DNA from: an uncultured Hyphomonadaceae bacterium
GTDB taxonomy: Bacteria > Pseudomonadota > Alphaproteobacteria > Caulobacterales > Hyphomonadaceae
Assembly (NCBI GenBank): GCA_913057945.1
Contig: CAJXOF010000004.1
Coordinates: forward strand, 209,171-273,170
Reading direction: 5' to 3'
DNA length: 64,000 nucleotides
The notes beneath the pieces were generated by a model, which was not told where the DNA came from, ran no database searches, and saw nothing but the letters and a program-made list of their open reading frames with translations. The number at the start of each line of letters is the position of its first letter. Positions within the stretch are counted from its first letter, which is position 1. The position numbers were made by a program, and so were the translations under genes. Shown in pieces: positions 6,650-15,381 of this stretch.

Positions 6650-8635
6650 ATGCGAATTCTTTGTGGCGTGGCTGCAGCCATATTGCTGGCGGCCTGTTCT
6701 CCAGGCTCAGAGCGTGATGCGCCGGATCATGCCGCCAAGGCCCCGCCAATCGGCGAGGCGACGGATGTGACCCGCGCGGCGAATGTGGCCGTGGCTGAGC
6801 GCCTGCCCCTGGAAGAGACATCCGACTTTGTCGACGCGACGCGCGGCCTGCTGGCCCAGCTGAAGCAGGACACGATAACGGACGCGGAGGGCAATGTTGT
6901 CTGGCAGGTCAGCCGCCGGGATTTCATTGCAGGCGACAGTCCTGACACGGTGAATCCGTCACTCTGGCGGCAGGAACGGCTGAACTCCGAGCACGGCCTG
7001 TTCGAGGTGATGGACGGCATCTACCAGGTGCGAGGCTACGACCTTGCCGTCATGTCGGTGATCCGGGGCGACACGGGGTGGATCATCGTGGACCCGCTGC
7101 TCAGCCAGGAAACGGCCGCTGCCGCGCTGGGCCTGGTGAACGACACACTCGGTGACCGGCCAGTGACCGGCGTGATCTATACCCATTCGCATGGTGACCA
7201 TTTTGGCGGTGTGCGCGGGGTGATCGACGAGGCTGACATGGAGGCGCGGGGTGTGCCGGTGCTGGCACCTGTCGGCTTTACGGAATCTGCCGTGGCCGAG
7301 AATTTGCTCGCAGGAAACTATATGAGCCGCAGGGCGGTGCTGATGTTCGGCAATACGCTGCCCAGCGGACCAACGGGTCAGGTGGGCGTGGGGCTCGGAC
7401 CGGCCTTGTCACAGGGGACGATCGGCCTGATCGAGCCGACGGAAGAGGTGCCGGGCCGGGGCACGGTTCGCGTGATTGATGGCGTGACATTCGAATTCAT
7501 CGACGCGGCCGGCACCGAGGCACCGGCGGAGTTCATGTTTTACTTGCCGGACTTCAATGCGCTCTGCACCGCGGAAGTCGCCACGGCCACCTTCCACAAT
7601 GCGCTCACCCTGCGCGGCGCGAAGGTCCGCGACCTACTGGAATGGAGCCGGGTGATTGATTATGTCCTGACCGAATATGGTGAGCGGTCTGACGTCGTCT
7701 TTGCGTCGCATCACTGGCCGACCTTCGGGCAGGAGAATGTCGAGACCTTCCTGCGTGGTCAGCGGGATATCTATCGGTACACGCACGACCAGACCGTTCG
7801 GCGCGCGAATCGCGGGGAAACCCAGTTCGAGATTGCAGAGGAACTGGCCGAGCCGACCGTACAGTCCGAGCATTTCGACACGCGCGGCTATTACGGCACG
7901 CTGAACCACAATGCGAAGGCCGTCTACCAAGGCTATTTCGGCTGGTGGGATGGCGTACCTGCCACGTTCAACGCGCATCCGCTGGAAGCGAAGGCCAGCC
8001 GGTTCATCAAGGCGGTTGGGGGAGAGGATGCGGCGCTGGCGATCGGTCAGGAGGCTTTTGATGAGGGCGATTATCGCTGGGCCGCGGAAGTGCTGAACTA
8101 TGCGGTGTTTGCAAATCCCGAAAATCAGGCGGCCCGAGACTGGCTTGCGGCGAGCTACGAACAGATGGGTTTTCAGGCCGAGAGCGGCGCGTGGCGCGAC
8201 TTCTACCTGACGGGCGCGCAGGAATTGCGGAATGGCCTAGCCGATGCGGGCGCCGTGCGCACGCGCAGCCGGGAGTTCGTCGAGGGCGTGCCGACGATTG
8301 AATTGTTCAATGCGCTGGCGGTACGATATGCCCCCGAGAAACTGACACGCGATCCGTTCGAACTGAACTTTCGTTTCACTGATACTGAAGAGGATTTCGT
8401 GATCGATGTCGGCCACGCCACGGCGTTCCCGCGTCCGGGGGTGCAGTCTGAGGGAGCGGTGGCAACCCTCACCCTGTCCCGTGATGCCTTCAATGATCTG
8501 ATTCTCCAGACCCGCAGCTTTCGCGAGATTGCGGCGGCGGGTGAGGCAAATCTCAAGGGTGACCCGACCGCATTGCTCGCCTGGTTCACGGCGCTGGAGA
8601 CGCCTGATTTCTGGTTCAATGTCGTCGAGCCCTGA
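6650..8635 (+). CDS. Linear primary alkylsulfatase (SdsA-type), predicted lipoprotein
   Basis: 661 residues with a metallo-beta-lactamase fold. The start is ATG at 6650 behind GGGAGGAAACT; the frame opens further upstream but without a ribosome site. A lipoprotein signal ends LLAACS (Cys17). The zinc motif THSHGDHFGG (H179, H181, D183, H184) and the downstream CTAEVATATFHN segment (second zinc ligands) are those of SDS hydrolases. The middle helical dimerisation domain (DEGDYRWAAEVLNYAVFANP) and the C-terminal SCP2-like domain complete the standard three-domain layout. These enzymes release sulfate from alkyl sulfates such as SDS. It converges with the esterase gene, with 6 bases between the stops. 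Confidence 0.9.
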   Translation: MRILCGVAAAILLAACSPGSERDAPDHAAKAPPIGEATDVTRAANVAVAERLPLEETSDFVDATRGLLAQLKQDTITDAEGNVVWQVSRRDFIAGDSPDTVNPSLWRQERLNSEHGLFEVMDGIYQVRGYDLAVMSVIRGDTGWIIVDPLLSQETAAAALGLVNDTLGDRPVTGVIYTHSHGDHFGGVRGVIDEADMEARGVPVLAPVGFTESAVAENLLAGNYMSRRAVLMFGNTLPSGPTGQVGVGLGPALSQGTIGLIEPTEEVPGRGTVRVIDGVTFEFIDAAGTEAPAEFMFYLPDFNALCTAEVATATFHNALTLRGAKVRDLLEWSRVIDYVLTEYGERSDVVFASHHWPTFGQENVETFLRGQRDIYRYTHDQTVRRANRGETQFEIAEELAEPTVQSEHFDTRGYYGTLNHNAKAVYQGYFGWWDGVPATFNAHPLEAKASRFIKAVGGEDAALAIGQEAFDEGDYRWAAEVLNYAVFANPENQAARDWLAASYEQMGFQAESGAWRDFYLTGAQELRNGLADAGAVRTRSREFVEGVPTIELFNALAVRYAPEKLTRDPFELNFRFTDTEEDFVIDVGHATAFPRPGVQSEGAVATLTLSRDAFNDLILQTRSFREIAAAGEANLKGDPTALLAWFTALETPDFWFNVVEP

Positions 8636-8641
8636 GGCCAG

Positions 8642-9499
8642 CTAGTCGTCCAGCTGATCGTGGAAGAAGTCTGCGATCATCGGCGCGGCCTTGTCCCCCT
8701 TTGCGCCAAGGCGTTCGTTCAGGCTCTTGTGGTCGCGATTCTTGACGAGGCGCGCTTCGGCCTTGTGTCCGGCGCTGTTGATGGCTTCGGCCAGTTCCTT
8801 GGCCCGGCTCGGTGAAACGGCACGGTTCACATAGAGCAGCAGGAAGGGTGGAATGTCTGTTGTTTCCTCGACCTGCAAGGTTGGGGAGGCGGCTGCCCAG
8901 ACGTCCTGATCGTCGCTGGTGAAGGTCGGGTGGTAGAAGTCCGGGATGTCGCCGTCATGGCCGGTGCGGGCCAGGTTGTATGCGGCGCTGTCCATCGCGA
9001 CGACGCCCTTGATGACCGCGGGTGTCAGGTCGAAGGCGTCCAGATAGTCAGGATCAATGGCGACGAGCGCCGCCATGTGCGCCCCCGCCGAATGGCCCAT
9101 CAGGAAGATCTTTTCCGGGTCGGCGCCAAACTCTTCCGCATGTTCATGAAAATAGGCGATCGCGGCAGCGGCATCTTCTTCCTGGGCAGGGAAGGGATGG
9201 CCGGGCGCGAGGCGGTAATTGATGGCGACGAACACGAATCCCTGGTCGGTGAAATAGTCGGACTGGAACATGCCCAGCGCATTCTGCTTGTTGCCGAAGG
9301 TCCACGCGCCGCCATGCATCATGATGATCATGGGCGCGCCCTCAGCGTCCTCGGGAATATAGACATCCGCGCGCACATCGCCCGGATCGAGGCCCGGCGC
9401 TTCGGCATAGATGACATCCCGCACCACTTTTGCGCTGGCGGGCGCAGCGCATGCGAAGGCCGAAACCACGGCAATAAGAATGACACTGAAGAAACGCAT
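8642..9499 (-). CDS. Exported alpha/beta-hydrolase (esterase/lipase, HSL-like)
   Basis: 285 residues, start at MRFFSV, with a signal peptide to about residue 23 (APASA). The oxyanion motif HGGAW is at 62-66 and the nucleophile elbow GHSAGAH has S137; the acid and His lie near the C-terminus (NRDHKSL gives a candidate His). HGGxW plus GxSAG places it with the hormone-sensitive-lipase/carboxylesterase branch acting on short acyl esters in the periplasm. Natural substrate unknown. It converges with the alkylsulfatase gene and diverges from nrdB. The frame extends 20 codons further upstream, but that extension lacks a signal-like N-terminus. Confidence 0.8.
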   Translation of the reverse strand: MRFFSVILIAVVSAFACAAPASAKVVRDVIYAEAPGLDPGDVRADVYIPEDAEGAPMIIMMHGGAWTFGNKQNALGMFQSDYFTDQGFVFVAINYRLAPGHPFPAQEEDAAAAIAYFHEHAEEFGADPEKIFLMGHSAGAHMAALVAIDPDYLDAFDLTPAVIKGVVAMDSAAYNLARTGHDGDIPDFYHPTFTSDDQDVWAAASPTLQVEETTDIPPFLLLYVNRAVSPSRAKELAEAINSAGHKAEARLVKNRDHKSLNERLGAKGDKAAPMIADFFHDQLDD

Positions 9500-9645
9500 A
9501 GATATCTTGTCTCGCAAGGCGGGGATGGAACGCTTAGACCCCCGGATTGTGCCGATCATTCTGCACTAATCCGGACGGCGCCACCCCTAAGCGGGAAATA
9601 TGCCAAAACTGTGGGCAAGCCTGTGAACAAGTACGCTTTGCCGCA

Positions 9646-9693
9646 GTCAAACATCTTGCGGCAAGAGCCTCAATGAGGCACTATATGTGGTGT
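9646..9693 (+). promoter_or_regulatory. NrdR box(es) of nrdB
   Basis: GCACTATATGTGGTGT (9678-9693) matches most of the NrdR consensus, including the CACTATAT core and the GTGT end. A degenerate copy begins at 9646 (GTCAAACATCTTGCGG), 32 bases upstream, which is compatible with a helical-phase pair. The strong box ends 42 bases before the nrdB start, implying joint NrdR control of nrdA and nrdB although they are not in one operon. Confidence 0.7.
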
Positions 9694-9735
9694 AGATTGT
9701 TCCAGAAAACGCAGTAAATGACGTAGGAGGCCCTG

Positions 9736-10764
9736 ATGGCTGACGGAAATTCCAATGTGCCCGGACTTTTGACCGCGAGCCGGGCTTACAAGCCCTTCCG
9801 TTACCCGTGGGCGTATGATTTCTGGAAGGTCCAGCAGCAGGTGCACTGGATGCCGGAAGAAGTGCCCCTCGGTGAGGATTGCAAGGATTGGGCAGTGAAG
9901 CTCAGCGATTCCGAGCGCAATCTGCTGACCCAGATCTTCCGTTTCTTCACCCAGTCTGACGTGGAAGTCGGTGCGAACTACATGGAGCATTACATGCCCC
10001 TGTTCAAACCGACCGAAGTGTCGATGATGCTGGCCTCGTTCTCTAATATGGAGACGATCCACATCGCGGCCTATGCCCTGTTGCTCGAAACAATCGGCAT
10101 GCCCGATTCGGAATTCTCGGCCTTCATGGAATATGAGGAGATGGCCGCCAAGCACGACTATCTCGGCCAGTTCGGCACCGAGACGAATGAGGACATTGCG
10201 GTCTCCATGGCCGTGTTCGGCGGGTTTACCGAAGGTCTGCAGCTGTTTGCCAGCTTTGCCATGCTGATGAACTTCCCGCGCTTCAACAAGATGAAGGGCA
10301 TGGGCCAGATCGTGTCCTGGTCGGTGCGCGATGAGTCGCTGCACTGCGAAGGCATGATCAAGCTGTTCCACACATTCTGCGCCGAAACCGGCGTCATGAA
10401 TGATGCGCTGCGCGAACGAATCCGCGAGTGCTGTCGCACGGTGGTGACGCTGGAAGACAAGTTCATCGAGCTGGCCTTCGAGATGGGGCCGGTCGAAGGG
10501 ATGACCGCTGACGACATCAAGCAGTACATTCGCTACATTGCTGACTGGCGCCTCGGCCAGTTGAAGCTGGAGCCGGTCTTCGGTGTGACCAAGCACCCGA
10601 TCCCGTGGCTGACGGAAATCCTGAACGGGGTCGAGCACGCGAACTTCTTCGAACAGCGCGCGACGGAATACTCCAAGGGCGCAACCAGCGGCGACTGGCA
10701 TGGCGACGACGGCGTATGGTCGAAATTCGACCAGCGCAAGCTGGTGGATGCGACCACAAGCTAG
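9736..10764 (+). CDS. nrdB: Ribonucleoside-diphosphate reductase class Ia, beta subunit
   Basis: The 342-residue radical-generating subunit. Di-iron ligands are visible: D75, E106, H109 (METIH), E166, E200 and H203 (RDESLH). The radical tyrosine is Y113, four residues after H109 (HIAAY), equivalent to Y122 of E. coli, so this is a tyrosyl-radical (class Ia) enzyme. No N-terminal ATP-cone is fused to it. The start follows GTAGGAGG. The two subunit genes are separated by four unrelated genes but share NrdR-type sites. A strong hairpin terminator follows. Confidence 0.96.
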   Translation: MADGNSNVPGLLTASRAYKPFRYPWAYDFWKVQQQVHWMPEEVPLGEDCKDWAVKLSDSERNLLTQIFRFFTQSDVEVGANYMEHYMPLFKPTEVSMMLASFSNMETIHIAAYALLLETIGMPDSEFSAFMEYEEMAAKHDYLGQFGTETNEDIAVSMAVFGGFTEGLQLFASFAMLMNFPRFNKMKGMGQIVSWSVRDESLHCEGMIKLFHTFCAETGVMNDALRERIRECCRTVVTLEDKFIELAFEMGPVEGMTADDIKQYIRYIADWRLGQLKLEPVFGVTKHPIPWLTEILNGVEHANFFEQRATEYSKGATSGDWHGDDGVWSKFDQRKLVDATTS

Positions 10765-10786
10765 GCGTCAGCGACACGAGGCACAG

Positions 10787-10829
10787 CAAGGCGCGCTATC
10801 CGGACTGGAGAGCGCGCCTTGTTCTTTTC
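10787..10829 (+). terminator. Rho-independent terminator of nrdB
   Basis: CAAGGCGCGCT (10787-10797) pairs perfectly with AGCGCGCCTTG (10811-10821) over 11 pairs. A T-rich tail (TTCTTTT) follows. Confidence 0.8.
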
Positions 10830-10844
10830 AGCCTGCCTGATGGA

Positions 10845-11216
10845 TCAATACCAGTACGGCACGGCGCCATAATAGGAATAGACGCTGCGGCCATAGGCAT
10901 CGTCGCGCAGACGGTCGTATTCGGTGCGCTTGAGCGTCGGAGCCCCGCGCAGCTGATCTTCGTCGAGATCTACGACATAGCCTTCCTTCGATTCGTCATA
11001 GTCGAGCGACTGCCAGGGGAGGGGATGATATTCTTCGCCGATCCCGAGAAAGCCACCAAAGGACATGACTGCATACGCGACTTTGCCGCCGCGTTTGTCC
11101 AACATGAGACTGTCGATATGACCGATCTTGTCGCCAGCCATGTTGTAAACGCTGGTGCCCTCAACCCGATCTGAACTGATCAGCGGGTTTGAACTCAATG
11201 TTGCATCGTTTGACAT
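10845..11216 (-). CDS. PRC-barrel domain protein
   Basis: 123 residues. The start is the ATG of MSNDATL, preceded by GGGAGG; the frame runs 33 codons further upstream without a ribosome site. Residues ~13-85 form a PRC-barrel: SDRVEGTSVYNMAGDKIGHIDSL is the canonical strand-turn-strand opening, followed by the barrel strand AYAVMSFGG and the segment GIGEEYHPLPW. The Tyr-rich tail (SVYSYYGAVPYWY) is unusual. Such proteins are common in alphaproteobacteria and are often stress-induced, but no reaction is known. It converges with nrdB. Confidence 0.8.
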   Translation of the reverse strand: MSNDATLSSNPLISSDRVEGTSVYNMAGDKIGHIDSLMLDKRGGKVAYAVMSFGGFLGIGEEYHPLPWQSLDYDESKEGYVVDLDEDQLRGAPTLKRTEYDRLRDDAYGRSVYSYYGAVPYWY

Positions 11217-11360
11217 GGATACCTCCCTGTCATGGTGAAAGCCCCACCAGTAAGCGACCAATGCGTGAGGCACGGGGACGATCCATGATTGCGCGGGTTT
11301 AATCCGGCAAACCATGATGCGGGGCCAGTCGAGAACGGGGCCGAATCCAGAACGAATGAA

Positions 11361-11390
11361 GGGCTGCCCGTGGCCCTGGGCAGCCCCTCC
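11361..11390 (-). terminator. Probable terminator of the UrcA-family gene
   Basis: GGGCTGCCC and GGGCAGCCC form a perfect 9-pair stem with an 8-base loop, about 28 bases past the stop of the minus-strand gene. The tail is only moderately T-rich (TTCATTC on the minus strand). Confidence 0.5.
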
Positions 11391-11414
11391 AACGCTATTC
11401 CGGGAGGAAAAGGT

Positions 11415-11765
11415 CTAGCGTTGTCCCGCGTCAGCGACGAGGGTTGTAACCTGACGCGCAAAGACAGGCGCGGTTGGAAGGCTCGCGACTTCCTGCTCAT
11501 CCAGAATTTTCTTCAGAGCGGCCTTTGTGAGGTCCTTGGCGCACGACCGGTCAACATATGGCTGGTTCGTGACCGGCATGCGTGTGGAGCAGGCTGCACG
11601 GGCCTGTGCGTTAATGGACTCGAGCACGGCAGCTGCGCCGGAGTCAGAGGCCAGCAAAGCCTTGTCGTAAGCAATTTCTACAGTGATTGGGGTGCCTTCT
11701 GCAGTCGCTGCAGCAGGGACGATGGTTGCGGCGGCCATCAGGACCGGGATGATGATTTTCTTCAT
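11415..11765 (-). CDS. UrcA family protein (exported)
   Basis: 116 residues. A signal peptide (MKKIIIPVLMAAATIVPAAATA) is followed by a small domain with two conserved cysteines (RAACS and DRSCAKDL). The family layout fits: a first strand (ITVEIAYDKALLASDSGAAAVLESI) and a Cys-bounded loop with P-x-Y. UrcA proteins are small periplasmic proteins of unknown function, common in Caulobacterales and Sphingomonadales. I chose the internal Met because it begins the signal peptide; the 21 upstream codons read as non-coding. Confidence 0.75.
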   Translation of the reverse strand: MKKIIIPVLMAAATIVPAAATAEGTPITVEIAYDKALLASDSGAAAVLESINAQARAACSTRMPVTNQPYVDRSCAKDLTKAALKKILDEQEVASLPTAPVFARQVTTLVADAGQR

Positions 11766-12088
11766 GTCAAAACTACCTTCAGAGTTAGCGCCGGCTTGAG
11801 TGCCGACAGGAAACTCCTCCCGCCCCATGCAACGTCATTCTTTTGTTCTCCCCACAGTGACACCGAAGCGTCATGGCCTTTCCGCGCGGGATTGACGTTT
11901 CATGTTGCACTGCAACAAAAACGCATATTCGTGCATACCTCAAGTGAAACCTGCACGGCAGAAAGTCATGGCTGCCTTGCGCCCCGGTATTGCACGAAGC
12001 CTATGCGAACGATGCTCATTTGTTTGTCATGTGTGACGCGCAGGCGCCCGCAGATTGACAGAACGTTGCATTACCGCCATTTGACGAC
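11766..12088. promoter_or_regulatory. Divergent regulatory region with a perfect palindrome (11903-11917)
   Basis: This 323-base gap separates the divergent UrcA-type gene and AMP nucleosidase. At 11903-11917, TGTTGCACTGCAACA is a perfect inverted repeat (7-base arms, one central base). That is the shape of a dimeric-repressor operator. No repressor is encoded nearby, and no gene is seen in the gap. Confidence 0.4.
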
Positions 12089-13540
12089 ATGTCGAAATTG
12101 AACACACCCGAACACGTAATTGACGCGCTTGAGAAACTCTATTCCGAAGCCGTTTCTGCCCTGTCCTCAGCTTTGGACATTTTCCTGCACTCAGGTACGC
12201 CGCCGTCGCCGAGTTTGCGCGAATCCGGGGCTTTCTGCTATCCGCAAATCCGGTTGGTCTATAATCCGGACGGGCCGCCCCCGCCGATTTCACGGGCCTT
12301 CGGAAAGATGTCCGAAGCGGGAACATATGTTTCCACGATCACCCGACCGGACTTCTTCCGCGACTACCTGACCGAACAGCTTGCCTTGCTGATGCGGGAT
12401 TATGACATTGACGTCTATGTCGAGCAGTCGGAGTCCGAAATTCCCTATGCCTATGTCTGGGAGCAAGGGCAGGCGAGTGGCCTTGAAGAGATTTCGCCGG
12501 CCGAACTGGCGCGGCATTTCCCAAGCCCGAACCTTGCCGATATTGGCGACGAAGTGGCCGATGGCGAACTCTACGAGCCCTATGAGATGCATCCGCTTGC
12601 GCTGTTCGATGCGCAACGCGTCGATTTTTCCCTGAAGCGTTTGCAGCACTATTGCGGCACGCCCGTCGAGCATTTCCAGCACTATGTGCTGTTCACGAAC
12701 TATCATCGCTATGTCGATGCGTTCTGTGACTGGGCGCTGCAGAAGCTGACGGAAGACAATCATTACACGTCATTGTCTGTGCCGGGCGGTTTGGAAGTGT
12801 CGGAGCCGACCGATACGACGCGGGCGGAAATAGATGCATCGCCCTGGCGGCGCTTCCAGATGCCGGCCTATCATTTGCGCGCTCCGAATGGCGGCGGCAT
12901 CACGCTGGTGAACATCGGCGTCGGGCCTTCAAATGCGAAGACGATCACGGATCACCTGGCCGTGCTCCGCCCGGAAGTCTGGCTGATGGTCGGGCATTGC
13001 GGCGGTCTGCGCCATAGCCAGGCAATTGGCGATTATGTGCTGGCGCACGCCTATCTCCGCGAAGATCATGTGCTGGATTCCGTGCTGCCGCCGGAAATTC
13101 CCGTGCCGCCTATCGCGGAAGTCCAGGTCGCCCTGCAGGAGGCAGCCGCGGCCGTGACAGGGGAGAACGAGAAGCAGCTGAAGCGGCGTCTTCGGACTGG
13201 TACCGTTGTGACCACCGACGACCGGAACTGGGAACTGCGTTTCTCGGACACGGCGCGCCGGTTCAACAAGTCACGGGCGATTGCCATTGATATGGAAAGC
13301 GCGACCATCGCGGCGAATGGGTTTCGCCTGCGTGTGCCGTATGGCGTCTTGCTGTGCGTCTCTGACAAGCCACTGCATGGGGAGATCAAGCTACCGGGCG
13401 CCGCCAACCGCTTTTACGAGCGGGCCATCGGCGAGCACATCCGTATTGGAATCGAGACACTGGAACGGCTTTCCGCGGACAAGGGCGCCAAGCTGCACAG
13501 CCGCAAACTACGCGCCTTTGACGAGCCGCCATTCCGGTAG
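12089..13540 (+). CDS. amn: AMP nucleosidase
   Basis: 483 residues, the normal length. It hydrolyses AMP to adenine and ribose-5-phosphate, a purine-pool control step in the cytosol. The N-terminal AMP-nucleosidase-specific domain (about 1-180, with YPQIRLVY and AYVWEQG) precedes a nucleoside-phosphorylase-like catalytic domain. That domain carries NIGVGPSNAKTITDHLAVLRP, WLMVGHCGGLR, and IAIDMESATIAANGFR, whose Glu is the ribose-binding/catalytic type residue. No strong ribosome-binding site is visible at ATG 12089, but the family N-terminus fits. Upstream is a gap with a palindrome; downstream is a convergent terminator. Confidence 0.93.
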   Translation: MSKLNTPEHVIDALEKLYSEAVSALSSALDIFLHSGTPPSPSLRESGAFCYPQIRLVYNPDGPPPPISRAFGKMSEAGTYVSTITRPDFFRDYLTEQLALLMRDYDIDVYVEQSESEIPYAYVWEQGQASGLEEISPAELARHFPSPNLADIGDEVADGELYEPYEMHPLALFDAQRVDFSLKRLQHYCGTPVEHFQHYVLFTNYHRYVDAFCDWALQKLTEDNHYTSLSVPGGLEVSEPTDTTRAEIDASPWRRFQMPAYHLRAPNGGGITLVNIGVGPSNAKTITDHLAVLRPEVWLMVGHCGGLRHSQAIGDYVLAHAYLREDHVLDSVLPPEIPVPPIAEVQVALQEAAAAVTGENEKQLKRRLRTGTVVTTDDRNWELRFSDTARRFNKSRAIAIDMESATIAANGFRLRVPYGVLLCVSDKPLHGEIKLPGAANRFYERAIGEHIRIGIETLERLSADKGAKLHSRKLRAFDEPPFR

Positions 13541-13555
13541 GCTGACCTTTCAGGC

Positions 13556-13598
13556 AGAAAAAAGGCGCAGGGCCCGGTAGACCGGAACCCTGCGCCTT
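13556..13598 (-). terminator. Terminator for the SYLF gene (minus strand)
   Basis: AAGGCGCAGGG (13562-13572) pairs with CCCTGCGCCTT (13588-13598), with CCGG/CCGG extending the stem inside. On the minus strand the stem is followed by a run of T (the A-run at 13557-13563 on plus). It therefore serves the gene ending at 13628. Confidence 0.8.
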
Positions 13599-13627
13599 CA
13601 CCCTGGCTCACCTGAGCCCAAGCTTGG

Positions 13628-14188
13628 TCAGTCCATCTTGGTAATCTTGGTACCTTCGATGCTGACACCTGCCATCAGACCTTTCTGGTCAAATACGAAG
13701 GCGTAGGCATCTTCTTTCAGCGTGGACGTCGAGAGGTTCTCCGCCATTCCGGCATTGACCAGTACAACGGTTGGGCCGACGCCGATTTCCCAGCCATCTG
13801 ATTCCGACAGATACTCTACGGCATCGTCATTCATGAGGAAGACGGCATAGCCATAGGACTGGGCGCCGGCCTGGAGACCCCAGGAGCCCGTCATTGAATT
13901 GTAGTAGTCAGCCGTCGCACCATTGCGGATCAGTTCACCCTCACCATAGGCACCACCGAGGCCAAGTCCGGCCTTCACCATGGACGGGAAGACCAAGACG
14001 GCGCGGGACTGGTTGTTGATCGCTCGGGCGGCGGCATTCTCACTAACCAGTTTGTTCAGCGCGGCGCGGCTGCCGGCGTCAATCTGGGCGCGATCCACTT
14101 CGTCCGGAAGGGACGAGCAAGCACTGAGCCCGAGGGCAGTAGTGGCCGCAAAACAGCCAGCGAGGAGGGCGGAACGGAATTTCATCAT
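13628..14188 (-). CDS. SYLF (Ysc84-type) lipid-binding domain lipoprotein
   Basis: 186 residues. A lipoprotein signal ends LSAC (Cys24). The rest is a SYLF domain: VLVFPSMVKAGLGLGGAYGEG, then YYNSMTGSWGLQAGAQSYGYAVFLMND and VGPTVVLVNAG, ending EDAYAFVFDQKGLMAGVSIEGTKITK. The eukaryotic relative binds phosphoinositides; bacterial members are envelope proteins of unknown role. GGAG lies 7 bases before the first ATG. It lies 102 bases downstream of the SDR gene on the same strand and has its own terminator. Confidence 0.85.
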   Translation of the reverse strand: MMKFRSALLAGCFAATTALGLSACSSLPDEVDRAQIDAGSRAALNKLVSENAAARAINNQSRAVLVFPSMVKAGLGLGGAYGEGELIRNGATADYYNSMTGSWGLQAGAQSYGYAVFLMNDDAVEYLSESDGWEIGVGPTVVLVNAGMAENLSTSTLKEDAYAFVFDQKGLMAGVSIEGTKITKMD

Positions 14189-14290
14189 GGATAGACTCCT
14201 TCATGATATAGATCAGCTTGAACTCCGCAGACGGGCCAAGGTTCCCGTCAGTAAGAGGCAAGGTCGCGTAATTTCGTTGACGCGTATCAA

Positions 14291-15196
14291 TTAGCTGATC
14301 GGCTTGCCGCCGGTCACACCTATGATTTCGCCGCTGATATAGCTGGATTCCTGCGACGCGAGGAACACGAAGGTCGGCGCCAGCTCTGCGGGTTGGCCGG
14401 GGCGACCCATGGGCGTGGCCTTGCCGAATTCCTGCACTTTTTCCTGCGTCTGTCCGCCTGAGGGCTGGAGCGGGGTCCAGAATGGGCCGGGAGCTACGCC
14501 ATTGACGCGCACCCCGCGGTCCAGAGCGCCTTGGGCAAGGGCTTCAGTGAAGCCGCGAATGGCGAATTTGGTTGTCGCGTAGTCGAGCAGGTACGGCGCC
14601 GGGCTGAAACCTTGGTTCGAGGTGACGTTGATGATCGCCGCGCCAGGCGGCATCAGGGGCAGCGCGGCCTTGGACAGCCAGAACATGGCGTAGACATTGG
14701 TCTTCATCGTCTCGTCGAACTGCTCGTCGGTAATATCCTCGATGCCAGGCTGGCGCACCTGCTTGCCGGCATTGTTCACGAGGATGTCGAGTCCGCCCAT
14801 TTTCTCGTGGGCATCCTTGATCAGGCTGGTGCAGAATTCCTTGTCGGTCAGGTTCCCGGGCATCCGGTGGACGGTATGGCCTTCGCCCTCCAGCAGGTCG
14901 CAGACCCAATCGGCGTCGGCTTTTTCTTCCGGGAGGTAGTTGATGCAGACCTCCGCGCCTTCGCGGGCATAAGCGATCGCAACGGCGCGACCGATACCGG
15001 AATCGCCGCCGGTGATCAGCGCCTTGCGGCCCTTCAGGCGGCCAAAGCCCTTGTAGCTGTCTTCGCCATGATCGGCCTTCGGCTCCATCTTGTGGTCAAA
15101 GCCGGGCTTTTCCTGGGGTTGTTTCGGGAAGGGGGGCTTGGGATATTGCGAACGGGGGTCGCGCATTTCGTACTGGTTCTGAACGGTGTCGGTCAT
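14291..15196 (-). CDS. Short-chain dehydrogenase/reductase, classical, with N-terminal extension
   Basis: 301 residues. A ~50-residue Pro/Lys-rich extension (RSQYPKPPFPKQPQ...) precedes a Rossmann domain with TGGDSGIG (62-69), the NNAG motif, the catalytic Ser in VTSNQG and the DYATTK Tyr-Lys pair. This extended form is the YhdF/YghA-like general-stress oxidoreductase group, often annotated as glucose-1-dehydrogenase-like. The true substrate is unknown and NADP(H) use is not decided by eye. It diverges from the phosphatase gene. Confidence 0.85.
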   Translation of the reverse strand: MTDTVQNQYEMRDPRSQYPKPPFPKQPQEKPGFDHKMEPKADHGEDSYKGFGRLKGRKALITGGDSGIGRAVAIAYAREGAEVCINYLPEEKADADWVCDLLEGEGHTVHRMPGNLTDKEFCTSLIKDAHEKMGGLDILVNNAGKQVRQPGIEDITDEQFDETMKTNVYAMFWLSKAALPLMPPGAAIINVTSNQGFSPAPYLLDYATTKFAIRGFTEALAQGALDRGVRVNGVAPGPFWTPLQPSGGQTQEKVQEFGKATPMGRPGQPAELAPTFVFLASQESSYISGEIIGVTGGKPIS

Positions 15197-15381
15197 GGGG
15201 GCCTCTTTCGTGTGAGTGTCTATGAATTCAACCGGCTCGCGCGCTGGCGGTTCCGATGAATTTTCACCCTCTGTTAACGGCAGATCGTGAGGGCAGAGGT
15301 GGCCCGCGCGTGGTCGGGGTCACAAAACCTTCCCCGACGCCCATCTGGACGCGTGCGGCTGGGCGCGGTACCTCGCAGGCC

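Noticed and set aside
9621..9630. CTGTGAACAA as a DnaA-box-like sequence
   Set aside because: A single weak match to TTATCCACA with no cluster or AT-rich unwinding region; not an origin.
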